Below, piece after piece: positions 35,580 to 48,600 of a DNA stretch of 64,000 nt. A model generated the notes under the pieces. The model saw nothing but the letters and a program-made list of their open reading frames with translations. It had not been told where the DNA came from and ran no database searches. The position numbers were made by a program, and so were the translations under genes. Numbering within the stretch: position 1 is the stretch's first letter; each line of letters starts with the position of its first letter. Source of the DNA: Pseudisothecium myosuroides (taxonomy: Eukaryota; Streptophyta; Bryopsida; Hypnales; Lembophyllaceae). Where the stretch lies: contig OX637287.1 of NCBI GenBank assembly GCA_951799445.1, forward strand, positions 48,079,724 to 48,143,723, written 5' to 3'.

Positions 35580-37345
35580 ATTGGCACATGATTTCTATAA
35601 ATATGGTATCTTCTAGTGTTAATTTTATTTTTATAGTCTTCAATAAAATAGAAATTATAGAATGTAGGACTCCATTTTCAATTGAAAGAAAATTGTAGGT
35701 GTGCTCTAGGTGTGCATTTTCCAAGTTTAACTATTCACTCAAAAAGACTAGACAAGTCACTAGAAATTACTACACATCCCCTCAAAATAAATCCTAAGCA
35801 AAAATATTACTTGGATTCACATTAGATTTAAAGATATGAATACTATACATGATGGTTATGGATATTGATACATATCCCATATTTCATATCCTTTCTTTTG
35901 GAAGGTTGAAAAATGAAAAATATTTAAAGGTTTGAGATAAGAAGATTTGGAGGATCTAGGATCTTTTGAGCGACTACCTTTTCATTATCTACTCAATAAG
36001 GCCAACCATAACATTTCATATACTTCTATAAATTACCAATCCTTCATTTTCCATTGATACTTCTCTCTAGACAAGACTGGAACAAATAAAATAAAAATTC
36101 AGAGTCCCTAATAGGAAGTGGAATGTACTGTTGGAGATTTGGGGGCACAATATCTTGAGATCTAATGTAGATCTCAAGATTTGGGGACAAAATAATTTAT
36201 TGCTTAGATGATTCTAGATTTTAAAACCTTCAATTTTGTAAGTTTTTATCTTTGTCTTATTTCTATATGATTTAATTTAGAACCTTGTACAAAAAGTATG
36301 AAGCATCAAGTGACCACTCCAATTACATCTTTGAAACCTCGCCCAAAAATATAAAGCCCCAAAGTGACATGCTAGTCACATCTTGAAGAATAGAAAAAAT
36401 TTATTTTCTCAATATATTTGAATGAACTTCAACCATTTCATGTAATTCCTACAATTTTTTTTTGAAATCAATCGTAGTCCACCCAATGAATTTTGGGACT
36501 TTAGAAGTGAATTTTGTAAATATTCTATATATACAACTACTTATTTTATGATCTAGTGTTCAATCCCATATGTTGATTGACTTCAACTTTGAATGATTGT
36601 ATATTTACTTCTCCCATTAAAATGCTTTTAAATAGTTGAAGACTTAATATCTATTCTTTTGTATCTTTAAATCAAACCATTTTTTTATTTTTAACATGCA
36701 CTAATTTCAATTGCTGTTGTACTATACTATACCTACACTGTAACAATCTTGTATCATAGTTTCTTCAAATATTCTACATGACATAAGTACTAAGTAAAGT
36801 TTAGATTCATTGATTTTCCATCATTTTCAGAGAAGATGGTGGTGACTTTGGAAAAATTCATCATCTATATGAAATACTTTGATGATAAATTTTGAAATAC
36901 AAAGAGCATAACAAAAAATTGTTACCTTTATCTTTTTTCGTCATTAATTCAAACTATTGAATTTTGTAACAAGATTTGTAGTCTAAAGATATTTGCATTG
37001 ACAATAGCAAATTTGTTACCAGTGTAGCAAATTGTTACTAATGTTGTAATATATACTAATTCCTTACGGAGCAAGGGATAGTCTAGAATTCCAAAATTCT
37101 CAAGGTGTATTATAAACTGATACAATTTAGAATACTAATTTAATAATGACTTCCAAATAATACTTTGCACAATAAGATCCATAGATCATATCCATACCAT
37201 TAGATCAACAAGTAGACATATTTTTCAATAAAATTTGAAGTCAAAAATTGAAAATTCCTTCTAATATCAACTGTAGATTGAATATTTGTGTTTTCTATAA
37301 TATTTTATTTCCTTTAAGTTTAAAATGTTAAGTTCTAATCATTGC

Positions 37346-37910
37346 ACATGCCCCCTCCAAGCGCGTCTGGTGTTGCTGGGAACAGTAACGGCCGGCTGGA
37401 CGATGGCTCCACACAAGCTGCAACGGAGAGTAGCGGGGCCCAAGAATGATAGAACCTCGCAATCAACTTCCGATCGTGCAGAAGGTTTGGGAAATGGTCT
37501 CCTTGGCGTGAACCCTAAATTTCGGAAGAGGACCCTAAAGAAGCTCTCCGACACCTTGAGCAGCCCTAAACTTGTGAGATCAAGTGCACTCAATGTTGCC
37601 ACTTCGAGATGCTGGCTCCACCGCAGCTTAGAATCCGAATGTGCTGTTCCTTCTGTAGATCGCACTAAACCCCAAACCTGAATGCAGAAATGAAAGATCG
37701 AAATCCCATGTGAGAAGGTGTTTGTATAAACACAACGAGGAATTGAATGAGGTCGTTGGGAATGAGACCTTGAGCAGCCCCAAACTTGTGATCGACGAAA
37801 CACGTACAATGGGTCCGCTTCAAGCTGTGGGCTTCAAAGGCGATTTAGAATACAAATGGGGGTTTGATTCTGTTGCTAGCACTGCTCCTTGAAAACCCTA
37901 AACCTCCCTC
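37346..37910 (-). pseudogene. MYND gene 5' fragment (module 2)
   Basis: The minus strand encodes SKLRWSQHLEVATLSALDLTSLGLLKV, continues to RPFPKPSARSEVDCEV, then FLGPATLRCSLCGAI, equivalent to the first half of the MYND finger of the full-length gene. The frame then diverges (VQPAVTVPSNTRRAWRGH), so the second half of the finger is lost. Homology stops near 37,346, the same truncation point as in module 1. Confidence 0.75.
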
Positions 37911-38814
37911 GACGCGACGTTGAAATATTGCACAGAGAAGGTGCAAGTTAAGTATTCAATGTCGCCGCTTCAAAGCTGCAAACTCTACTGGCATGTTAGA
38001 ACCATATTAGAATCTAACTGTGCTTCGATTATGTAGCTAGATCTGTTGCCGAAACCCCTAAAACTCAATGTAGACATAGACTAACGTTCTTAACCTTTTC
38101 TTAGATCTCCAATTTTATTTTTTTTACTTTGGCATGTTGGTATACACTACTTCAAATTGTTGAACAAAAAATTGAAGGAAGTTGACGTTTAGAGAATTTA
38201 AAAATTTCACAATTTGACAAACATGCAAATGATATTAGTTCTCACAATATATAAATATACTTTTTGAAATTGAGTGCATGGAATTGCATTAGCTATCATA
38301 GAGAGAGTACGTGACGTTGCAATATGAACCATTGTTACATCTTAATGCCTTTGCATTTGAAATATTTCTTAAATTTGACAACGTGTTCAACTTATATTTG
38401 GAAGATGCGATTTTAGGTTCAGATTTCTTGTATAAAGACTAAGATTCATGACCCACGTAATTGATTCAACCAATCCAAAAATTACATTATCATTTTCAAT
38501 ATCATCTTAAAATTCAAAAACGCCCAAAATTACACTAACTTTCATAAAATTGACGGGTTTTGGATGTTATTGAAATTGACAAAAACAAATTGTTCAATTG
38601 ATTGAGTCAATTGTGTGCATCATGAATTCTAGTCTTCTTACAAAACATTTGAATCTAAAAATGCATAATATGGCTGTAATATAAAGTTGAAGACAATGTT
38701 CTATTCAACAAATATTTCAAATGCAAAGGCATTAAGATGTAATAATGGTTCATGTTGCAACCTATACTCACTACATTGGCTAATACAATTCTATGCTAAC
38801 AATTCCAAAATAAA

Positions 38815-39186
38815 GTAGAAACACCAGTAACAGATCATACCCAGTATCCAACTTGTAGGGTGCGCTATTTCCAACCAAGGTTGGAATTCAAGGTTGGAAT
38901 GTGTATTTTTTGTCCTTTTCAAGGTAGCGACTTATAAGATTATGACACATGTCCCCAAGGTAGTGAGCAAGAAAGTAGTTTGGCTAAATTAAAAGACTCT
39001 AGACATTTGCTATTGGTGAAATGCACTTTCTGATTCCAAAAATTCATAGTAATTTTGATTTTGGAAATAAAATTCTGAAAATTTTGCTATCCCCATATTT
39101 CTTATCTTCTTACATGGAAAAAATTTCCATCACCTCATATTGCATACAATCTGCTCAAAAATTGCTTAAATGATTAGTGCTTCTAC
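38815..39186 (+). mobile_element. Inverted-repeat insertion unique to module 2
   Basis: Module 1 reads 'attccaaaatacatattcaaatattg' through this place (about 21,000-21,025). Module 2 has 372 extra bases whose ends, GTAGAAACACCAGTAACA and GATTAGTGCTTCTAC, are inverted repeats with mismatches. A related copy lies in reverse at about 4,442-4,839. The target duplication is unclear. Confidence 0.6.
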
Positions 39187-39706
39187 CTTATATATTCAAA
39201 TATCATGAAAACCAACATCATTTGCATATTTGACAAATTGTAAATATTTTTAATTCTATAAATGTCAACTTCCTTCAATTTTGGTGTGCAATAATATCAA
39301 ATGATGTATACCAACATGCCAAAGCACAAAGTGTTTTTTTGGAGCCTTAAGAAAAAAATTGACAAAATATAAAGTAACTCCAATTTATAGCGCAAAAAAT
39401 TGCATTGTAGACATGACTAACTTTGAAATTAATTTTCATTTGAATCACAACTAATTTTTTTGTCAAATAATGTCTAATATGTTGCATACCACAATTTTTG
39501 TATATCTACTTTTGGACTTTGCCCATTGATGCTTATGGTATGGTTTTTTTAATGAAGAAGTTCCAAATCTTTACTCAGTTTGATTTGTCACTGCAGTTCA
39601 TACATGTATCCATGAGGTTGAAATTTTAAATAAATTTAATCCACAGAAATTGAGTGTGAATGACAAGGTAGATTCCACGGTAATAGGTCCGGCATTTAGG
39701 AGTTAA

Positions 39707-42700
39707 GGGTTACCTGTCTGCCGTCTGACCCAGTCTGTCTACAATTGACCTCCCTGCCTTTGCCTTCTTTTGCAAACAAAGCTTCGCTGTGCGTGGCGCA
39801 GTGAGTTCACTCAGCGATTTTCCATTTCCGCTGGCTGGTGATGCAGAAGCGCAGTTCATGACTGTTTACGCATGGCCGTTTCTTGTGAATCTTGAACTTG
39901 CTCTTTAGTCGAGATACCAACTCGCAATTGCTGGAGCGGAAATCTCCTTCACGACGGAGGGGGCGGGAGAAGTGGAGCAAGGCGGAGGTCAAGCTGAGGA
40001 GGCGCTTTCCTCCTGATCAAGGGGAGTGAGAGACGCTTACGCTGCAGCACAGCCTTTGCAGTTGTGGACGAGGAGACTGCTACAGACAGGTGATGGTGGA
40101 GCCGTTTCCGCCATTTGCCTCCAAACCCTCGACTGAGTCTTACCATTCCAAACCACGGGGGCGTCTCGACTGGCGGTGACTAAGACTACGCACGTCTGTG
40201 ACTGCTCAGAGTTATCGCAACCGCGCGTGAGGAGTGAATTGGTGCGACGCTGTCGGTAGCGCCCACGGAGACGCTGCAACAGGTTGAGACTGATGTCCTT
40301 TGTGTGCGTGTTTCTTTTTGAGTCTGTTTCCAAACTTGAGAGCGTCTGCTGTGTATTGTTTGCAGATTTACTCTTCAAGATTCAGTGTGGGTTCGGTTTT
40401 TGTTTGTTTTCGTGTACTTTTGTTCTACCGACAACCATGGTGTTCCATCTGAACTGGTGACCTAATTGAGCAAAGGAAAGTGAGAGGTAGTGGTGGATCA
40501 GATCGAGTTGATGAAACTGTCAGTGGCTGTTTGTGGAAGTTGATCGTTTTTCTGGAGGGTCTTCGGCTGTGAACTAGGTTAGTCTCGATGCAAGGCCGAG
40601 CCATCGTGGCGTGGCTGTTTCACCGCGGCGATGACCCTCACTCTGAAAGCAATAACCAGCCATAGCTAGTTTTCGATGAGATCGAGCCTATCACTTCATC
40701 GCAACTCTCGGGTTATTCTAGTCGGGAGATTTGTGCCGGCCTTTATCCCCCTAGCGCTCGTCGTCTTCGTTAGGCCCTTGAATTGGCTTTGGACGTCGGT
40801 GCCGGAGGATATTTTGTGAGGCATTTCAACAAGTCCCGTTGTCTTAGGGTTTGTTTGGGTATTGCTTCTGCAGTCTTGAAATTTTAGTCGGTAAACTGGT
40901 TCCGCAACTATCCCAAGAGATCTCACCGTATGCCGGTTATGCAACGCGTTCTACTAGTGAGAACTAATTCAAGGGTTGAGACTTCGAATCGGTGTTTGCT
41001 TAGTTCCCTCTGTGGGACAGAATGGATTGACAGCTGCCACTGAGGATTGAAATGATGCTCACAAGTCCGCTGCAATGATCCATTTCGACTTGAGATTGAT
41101 GAAGTCGTGGAGCGATTTGGAGTGCTTTCTTCTCTGACAGATGCCAGTGTGTCGCTCTTTTAAATTTGAGAATCTTAGTCGAATGCCCGGCATTTTGAGT
41201 CTGACGGAGAAGGCCCTCGCGTGAAAATTTACGTTGGTGCGCAGCTGTCTTTCTCGCCCACGCAGCCGCTGGAACAGGATGAACCTGCTTTCCTTTCCTT
41301 TTGTGCCTGGGTCTCAGTTCCTGTTCACGGCTGAGGTATCCAAACTTGACAGCAGAGCGCTGCGTTTTGTAAGCGCACTTAGTCCGCGACGGTGCCCGCT
41401 GTGGTCGGTCTTGAGTTTGTTCTGTTAGTTGTGATTTTGTTCTACCGACAATCTCAGTCTGCTAGAGACTTTGCTTCGTAGATGGTGCACTACTCGAGCA
41501 AGTAAAAGAGAGATAAAGGTGGGTCAGATGGCTGGCTGAAGCTTTGGAGCTCGCAGTCGTAGGAGCCGTGATGCTCGTGACAGCTATCCCAAAAGCAGAG
41601 GCTGACAAGCGCCGTATGCTCAGTGCACAACGTGGATCTGGCATTCAAACTACGTTCCAAGGTTAACCTTGTCCAATTTGTACAGGCTTATGTTCAAGGA
41701 TACACTGAGAAGGTCAATATCAGCACAAACAATGCATGACAAGCTAATTGATATGTCTGAAAAATCAATGATTTTTTTTAATCTACACAGACTGCCCGAG
41801 TTGAGAAACAAACAACATATTATGTAATAACTTTTGACTATTATTTTCAAATGTCATCAAATTTAGTGCACATAAAAGATATTCCTTGTCCACACCTTCT
41901 ATTAACCTCTAAAGGACCAAGGCACTTTTTGGCTCTGAAACCATTGAAAACTGCCATTTTTGTTGCGATCACTCCCTAAACAAAAAAAACCCTTTTTTTT
42001 AGAATCTAACCATAGGATCTTGTACTTCACTTGTAAATCATGTGCTAAAAATTTCATGAAATTTGACCATATGGATTGGAAGATATTAACATTCAAAGTT
42101 GGAATTATTTTTTTTGAGTGCTGGTCTACAATTTCAGATGACTTTGATCGCCAATTCTTGAAACTTTTTGTACTACAGACCATAAATTTAAAATTTTTTA
42201 TGCTGAACATTTGAATTTTTAAAAAATTGTAAAGTAGAAGTAGGTCCAAAATTGAAAGAAACACTAAATCGTAAATAACTCTAAGATGGAACTCAAACAC
42301 CATAATCCCAATAGAGAGATTGTTCTTGCCAACAAACTGAACCTTTTCCAAAAAAAAATTTTGAATTTTTTTGAAAATTGCATTCAGAAATGAATTCTAT
42401 AAGTTGTTTTTTGAAGAAGATGCTTAGATTGCCCAAAAAACAAGATTGTTCATAACTTTCTCATTATTAGTCCAAATAGAATGAATCAAAGCTTCAAATG
42501 TAGGCAAAAATATAATATTTCAGAAAAAAATGTAAAATGTAAAAAAAAAAATTTCGAAGGTGCGCTGACTCTATAGTTGAATGGGCAGCGCACTAGGCGT
42601 CTGCAATGGTCACTTAGGGTTGAGATTTGACGAATTCATGGAGTAGAGCGATTTATTTTTTAGCAGATGATTCAAGTATGTCACTGTATTGCAAATTTCG

Positions 42701-43560
42701 AAGTCGTAATCGAGTGCCGTTGCGTGTTGGGGTTTGAAGAGAAGATTCGGTATTCATGATTATGTCGATGAGATGTCTTGCGACTAAAGAACAATTGAAC
42801 TCCTTTGATTAATTGAACATTTGGCTTGTTGTTTATGATTACCGATGGAGCTGGGTGTGAATGTCCGTCTTTTGTGTGGAAAAGTAAGAAATGAGCTAAA
42901 TCATGGCTTAGATACGAGCTCATTAGGGCCTTTCGTTAATTTCAGGTCTCTCGTGGTGCAGTTTACTCAGAGTCCTTTTCGCCGCTGCAGAATGTGTTGG
43001 TAGTAAATTTGCTCAGCAAGAGGTGTCTTGCGTTGCTCTTTGGCGAGAATCTGATTTTGCGTGAACAATTGTCCAGTACCTCGCGAGTAGTGTTTGAGTA
43101 CTATGAGTCTGTACGTTCATAGAGGACTCTACTGTTTCTACGTGTTGAGGCTACGTGTTCATTTCCGCATCCAGTGTCTCCGTTTTCTCAGAATCATTTT
43201 GTGACTTTCAGAACACCAAATGTCGCCGATACAATTTCAATCAACACTTGATATATTCATGTTCTTCTTTCTTGAGGTGCAATTCTGATACAGTTTAAGA
43301 ATCTGCAAGCCTGGATTTCAGCTCATGTTCGGACTCCGGCATGTGTTCCGAGTACAACGTTCGTCCAAATTCCGCAAGCTGGAGAATTCTGAGTTTTTGT
43401 TCTAATCAAACGGGTCAAGTAATTGCACTTCACCCACTCATGACAAAATAGGACTCATTGTTGGGTGTTAAAACGTGAGTATTTCTACGCGAAGTCTGAA
43501 AGGAACTCAATTGTGGCCTAGATGCAAACCCATGAGAGCATGTCTATTAATTTCAGAGCC
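39707..43560. repeat. Block U, copy 2
   Basis: This is homologous to 7,073-10,985 and 22,728-25,870. It is the most complete copy at the left end: it keeps both the 'ggctggtgatgcagaagcgcag' part shared with copy 1 and the 'ctccttcacgacggaggggg' part shared with copy 0. A 0.9-kb insertion (about 41,655-42,566) splits it. It lacks about 300 bp that copy 1 has before 25,780. No protein domain recognised. Confidence 0.75.
41655..42566. mobile_element. Insertion in block U copy 2 containing a truncated family A element
   Basis: The empty equivalent in module 1 reads 'ggcaatcaaactctatagttg' near 24,463-24,483. In module 2 the words 'caaact' and 'ctctatagttg' are split by about 910 bp, possibly with a 3-bp ACT repeat. 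The left 240 bp are of unknown origin. From TTAA at 41,902-41,905 a family A element follows in reverse orientation (CCTCTAAAGGACCAAGGC at its start), reaching about 42,556. Its other terminus, with the GTCCCC palindrome, is missing. Confidence 0.65.
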
Positions 43561-45677
43561 ACAATGGGTCAATCTACTCAGTGGCGGCTTGACCGGTAAT
43601 AATATTTAGTGGATCTATCCTCTGCATGTAGACGTTTCTACGTTCAAATTGACTAAGCAGAGCAAAAGAATGCATTGTGCATTTTATACAGGAATGGGGT
43701 TGTTCCAAGAGCTTGAAGGTTGTGTTGAATATGTTATTCCCATGACCAACATCCCTTGACCAACATCCCTTGAAACTAAATTGATGGAACCCAAAGGATG
43801 CGAAGGGCTTGACTTTGGAGCATGAAACCTAGGTGGAGGGAGTAGACTCAATGTTTCATTTTTGATGTCATTTGTAGAGTAGCCTAAGGGAGGGATGAGA
43901 TAATGAATCTTTGGAGATGCACTTGGTTTCCTTCTCATTGCAATTGTTGAATCTCCTTTTGAGCATTGGAAATTCCAATTGTGCCTACTATCCAGCAAAG
44001 CTCACAAGTGAAACAAATCTTTGGCTTGAGTTATGAATTTTCTTTAATTGAAAAATCCTTGCTATTATAGTTGTTAAGGTCTATTTATGCTCACAATTGT
44101 GGTGTAATTTTATGACTTTGTTGTAGTGTTTTTTGATTAGTTGAGCTATTGTTGACCTTGTCTTGAGTATGCTAGCATCATAGGTATTGGTATATAGACT
44201 TGAGCTTGTTTGAATTTTGTTTTGGATTGTTTTGTAATTTGATTTGATGCATCATTTAGGGTTTGAAGGATGGTTTAGGATTTTAAGTGGAAGCGAACTA
44301 TTGGATATCTAGGAAGTTGAATTTTTTCACTTGAGTTGTAACTTTTAAACCAAAGATGAATATGTTTGAAGCAATAGACCCAAAAGACCCATTGCAAAGA
44401 CCTTGGTGTTTGAAGTGTAGAGAGTATGCAATTGTGTTGGTGTCAATTGACTATTATGGAATGACTAGTGGTGAGCAACATCTTTGAATTGAATGGCCAA
44501 GAGGATGTACTCTAAGGACATGGTTGTTTGAAGTCCAAGGAGAGTATGCCAAACTTTCTTTGCTTGTATTGAGGTTTTTGAGCTTGTAGGGATAGTGAAG
44601 CTTTGAATGGTTGTCTTGATTTATAAGAGTTTACAAATTCAAAGCTTACCTCATTTGGTGTTCAATATGCGATAATGTGTTGTACCCATTTATTAGATTA
44701 AGACCTAAAATGAGATAGTTTATTAGCAACAACCATGGTCCAATGATTTTTTGAATGCATTTAGGATAGTCTTCATTATTCATTGCATGTATTCTTTGTT
44801 TGATGTTTACAATGGTTCCAAGTTTGGCAAAGTTTAATGCAATTGTACTTATACATGTGTTCTCTCCTTGTTATCAAGACCTTCATTGCTACCAATTACA
44901 ACTTGGTGAAAGCAATAGCCATGAGTGCGATTTGAGCAATCATCTCTATTTCTAAATGGTGAGATTTTTGAAACTTGAATTTGTATATGAGATTGTTGGA
45001 ACCACTATTATAGAAGAAGATCTTCACAATGTTTTAATGCTCCCAGTGTGCAAGTATTTTATTTCTTAATTGGACAATGTTATAGTAATGAATAACTTGG
45101 ATCTTTGCTCTTTCGCATTCAAAGAATTCTAAGAAGAATTTACATTTTTGGGTCCATTCAATTAACAACATTGTCTTATTGCAATAAACATGTCTTACAT
45201 CTCAAACATATGTACCCTTGTGGTAGTTGTGCAGTCATGAAAGATTGCCCACTAAGGTTATTACAAAGTTGTTTAGAAATTACGAACAATTGAATAAACA
45301 AATTTCTAAGACACATTATGTGTAGCAATTGATTGTTACCCCCCTTATTTATGACATTGTTCCAATCACGACTTTGCTTCATCTTTTGGTTCCTTGTTTA
45401 GTTTTCTATATTTTAGGGTTCACTAATAAAGAGGTCAATCCTCTCAAGCAACCCGTCATGTATGTTATTTATTAAAGCCTAGTATAAATGATGTTAAAAC
45501 ACCCTTCTTTTTGTTTGAATGATGATTTTGTATCGAGTGTCTCGGAGAGGATTTAGACCATGTGAGTACTTTGCTTTTGCTTATTTTGTGAGTCTTGAAT
45601 TGTGGTTTGAGTTTGACAAACAATTGTAGAAGTTTGTATTTTAGGAATTTCATTTTTATTAAAGGATGAGATGAACA

Positions 45678-48600
45678 ATGTGCTTGCAGGAATGCAGTCA
45701 AGATAATGATAATTCAATGGCACATTGTTTAGAAGTTGATGCAATGCCTAGGTGCTGTAATCAACCTCTTAAAATTTGTCTTTTCAAAGTATTGTTGGAG
45801 ACTATGGCATGTTTGAACCTTGATACATTCAAGCACTATTGATTACTCTTCATATCATAGGTCTCATCATTTGTTTTTTACTTTTTAAGAGTGTTGTAGT
45901 ATTTTTTTATATGCACTTATTCCTTCATGTTTTAAAAGATCTTACGATGATATAGGTGTTTCAATGAAAGCTCTTGCAACAATCCTATTTTGGACCCCAA
46001 ACATAAGATCTTTCTAAGCCATAGTGGAGCTCAAAAGGAGTTTGTGGAACACCTTTGCAAGGCCTTGGAAGACCGGTGGCACTATCCTTTTTTTGATCGC
46101 CGCTCTAAAAGCTTACCAAAGGGCAAAAGATTTCCAGAGTTGATCATTCAAGCTGTAGAGCAATGTGAGATGTTGATTGTGGTGGTCTCCAATGAGTATT
46201 TTATGTCCAAGTGGCCCATGATTGAATTGAATGCTTTTGTGAAAGCTCATGAGTTGAACCATAGGGCTAAATGTCCACAAGGTGGACCGAAGATTTTGCC
46301 TCTCTTTTACGGGCTTTCTGTAGGTGAATTGGAGGATGTGGATGTGCACAAGAAATGGTTTGAGAGTTGGGAGAAGTTGGCTGAGGATGATCCCAAGAAG
46401 CGCATTGTAGTAAATGATTGGAAGTATGCCTTGGAAGTTTTGAGGTCCTTTAATGGTTTGGAGTACAACAAGCAAACAAAGGAGATTGTAGCTTACGAAG
46501 ATGAGATTGTGAACCATGTTTGCAAGTCCATTCTTCCGGATTTGAAGTGGGATGATTCACATGTCCAAGGCAAATCAAGTATTTGTAAGGTAATGTCCTC
46601 AGGTACCTCAAATTCTATTCCACTTCTAAATTTCTTTGTTTCTTTTGTTGATTGAATGGATACATAGATTTTTTTGAAATCTTATTGCTTTTTTGTCAAG
46701 ACTATAGTTTTTTGAATTGAGAAAATTTAATCAATTAGATGCACTTTTTTATTTTTCTATGTTCAAAGTATTGGAATTTAAACCATTTCTAGGACGGTGC
46801 GTTGGTGGGCTCTATAGGCAATTGGTGAGAAGATTGGAAGCATGAGAGTTTCAAAGAAATACCACGTCAAAGTGGTTGGTCTCCATGGAGTGGGTGGTAT
46901 TGGCAAGACTACAACTTGCAAGACATTGTCGAATGAATTGTTGAGGGAATATGAAGGGCGGGTGTGCCATCTTGAATTCCCAAGTGTTCCTTCCAAAGAC
47001 TCCATTGAGCTCTTTCGAAAAGCATTGGTAGACTTGACGAGGAAAAGCACAACAGTGATTCAATTATTGAATGAAGGCGAGGTGAGATTGTTGATGTTGG
47101 TGTAGATGGCATTTTCTAAATGGGTTCAAATTATATTAGAAAATTGAATACTTGAAATCTAGTTTTGTTGACTATATTATAAATAGTATTTGAGGGTGAC
47201 TGCAAGAAACACCTATCTTATTTTTCATCACCTTGTTTCTTTTTTTTGTTTTCTGGCCATAACTTTTGCGTTTTGGCTCCAAATGACTTGAGATTGTATA
47301 GGTGAGGTATTTATGGTTATTATAAACCTTGCCTAATTTTTTTGGTATTTTCAAAAATGTTTTACTATCCAAAAATTGCTTTTGATTTTATGTCTACAGA
47401 GTGAGCTTCATTTAGCCTACATTTTGAAACATATGAAGTATATTTTTTTTGGTTCTTTTGGTGAATGACCATCTCTTTAGAGTTGTTACAAATGGCCAAT
47501 TTTTATTTTATTTGTTAAAAAAAACTCCTATTTTTAACTAATTAAAACATCAAAGTATCTATTTTTTTGAGTTTTGGTACTTTTCTAGTTCTCCTATTTA
47601 GAAAATTTTCTTAGACTTTTCCTTTGGTGGTTACCTTCATCATAAAGGTGTATACATTAGCCATATTTTTTTTTAAATTAAAGTTTTTTTTTTTCTTTTA
47701 AATGTTTGTGAGTACTCCAAAAAAAATCATGAGTAATGTTACAAAACACAACAAATAATACAGGTGTTTCTTACAATCATCCTTGATGCTTATGTTTACT
47801 TAAGTGTCTCCCCATATTTGAGAAATTTTGTATCAAGGTTTTGCACTATTGAAGGTGATGTCTTATGCAATGATATGCTTGAAATTGTGTGTTAAGATAT
47901 GACATGCTTCTTGAACATTTAGCTAATGGTATTGATATTGAAGCCTTTATGAGTTCAATTAATATGGCTTACATTTTGGTTTGTTCAATGTGAGCAGTGC
48001 AAACATGCTTTGCGTACAAGTCTTTCCAAGCAAAAAGTTTTTTTGGCTATTGACAATGTGTCCGATGACCACGAATCAATCAAGTATGTAAAGATGTTTT
48101 TGGAAGCTCCTTGTCATAAGGAGAGTTTGGTGATTGTGACTACTCGTTCTAAGATTATTCTTGAGCGCTTGGGGATAGATGGAGATGCATGTGTTGAGAT
48201 GCCAGAGCTTGAAGAGGTGGATGCAATGAAATTGTTCTTGCACCATGCTGCTTATGGGAAGGAATTTCTTGAAGATGAAGATAAAGGTCACATATTGAAG
48301 TGCATCCAAAGGTGTTATTTTTCTAAGGGAGATGGAGTCGGTTATGGTTCCCATTGCCATCCTTTGGCTTTGGAAGCTTTGGGTGTGCAATTGGGTTACC
48401 GTGGAGACAATCCTTTGGAATGGGTGAAGCATTTGCCAAGGGTTAGAACTTTTAGCTCTTTGTCAAGGGCAAATCCAGTCTTTGACATTTCGAGGAGCAA
48501 TTTCGACTTGCTACCATCAAGTGAACAAACTTTGTTCATGGATGTGGGGTTGTTTGAGCGTCGTTGTCATTATACCTTTTCTGACGATCTTAAATTCGAG

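Noticed and set aside
41655..41900. Frame on the plus strand reading like a gag or transposase scrap (…LMFKDTLRRSISAQTMHDKLI…)
   Set aside because: Too short, no diagnostic motif, and no long terminal repeats nearby.
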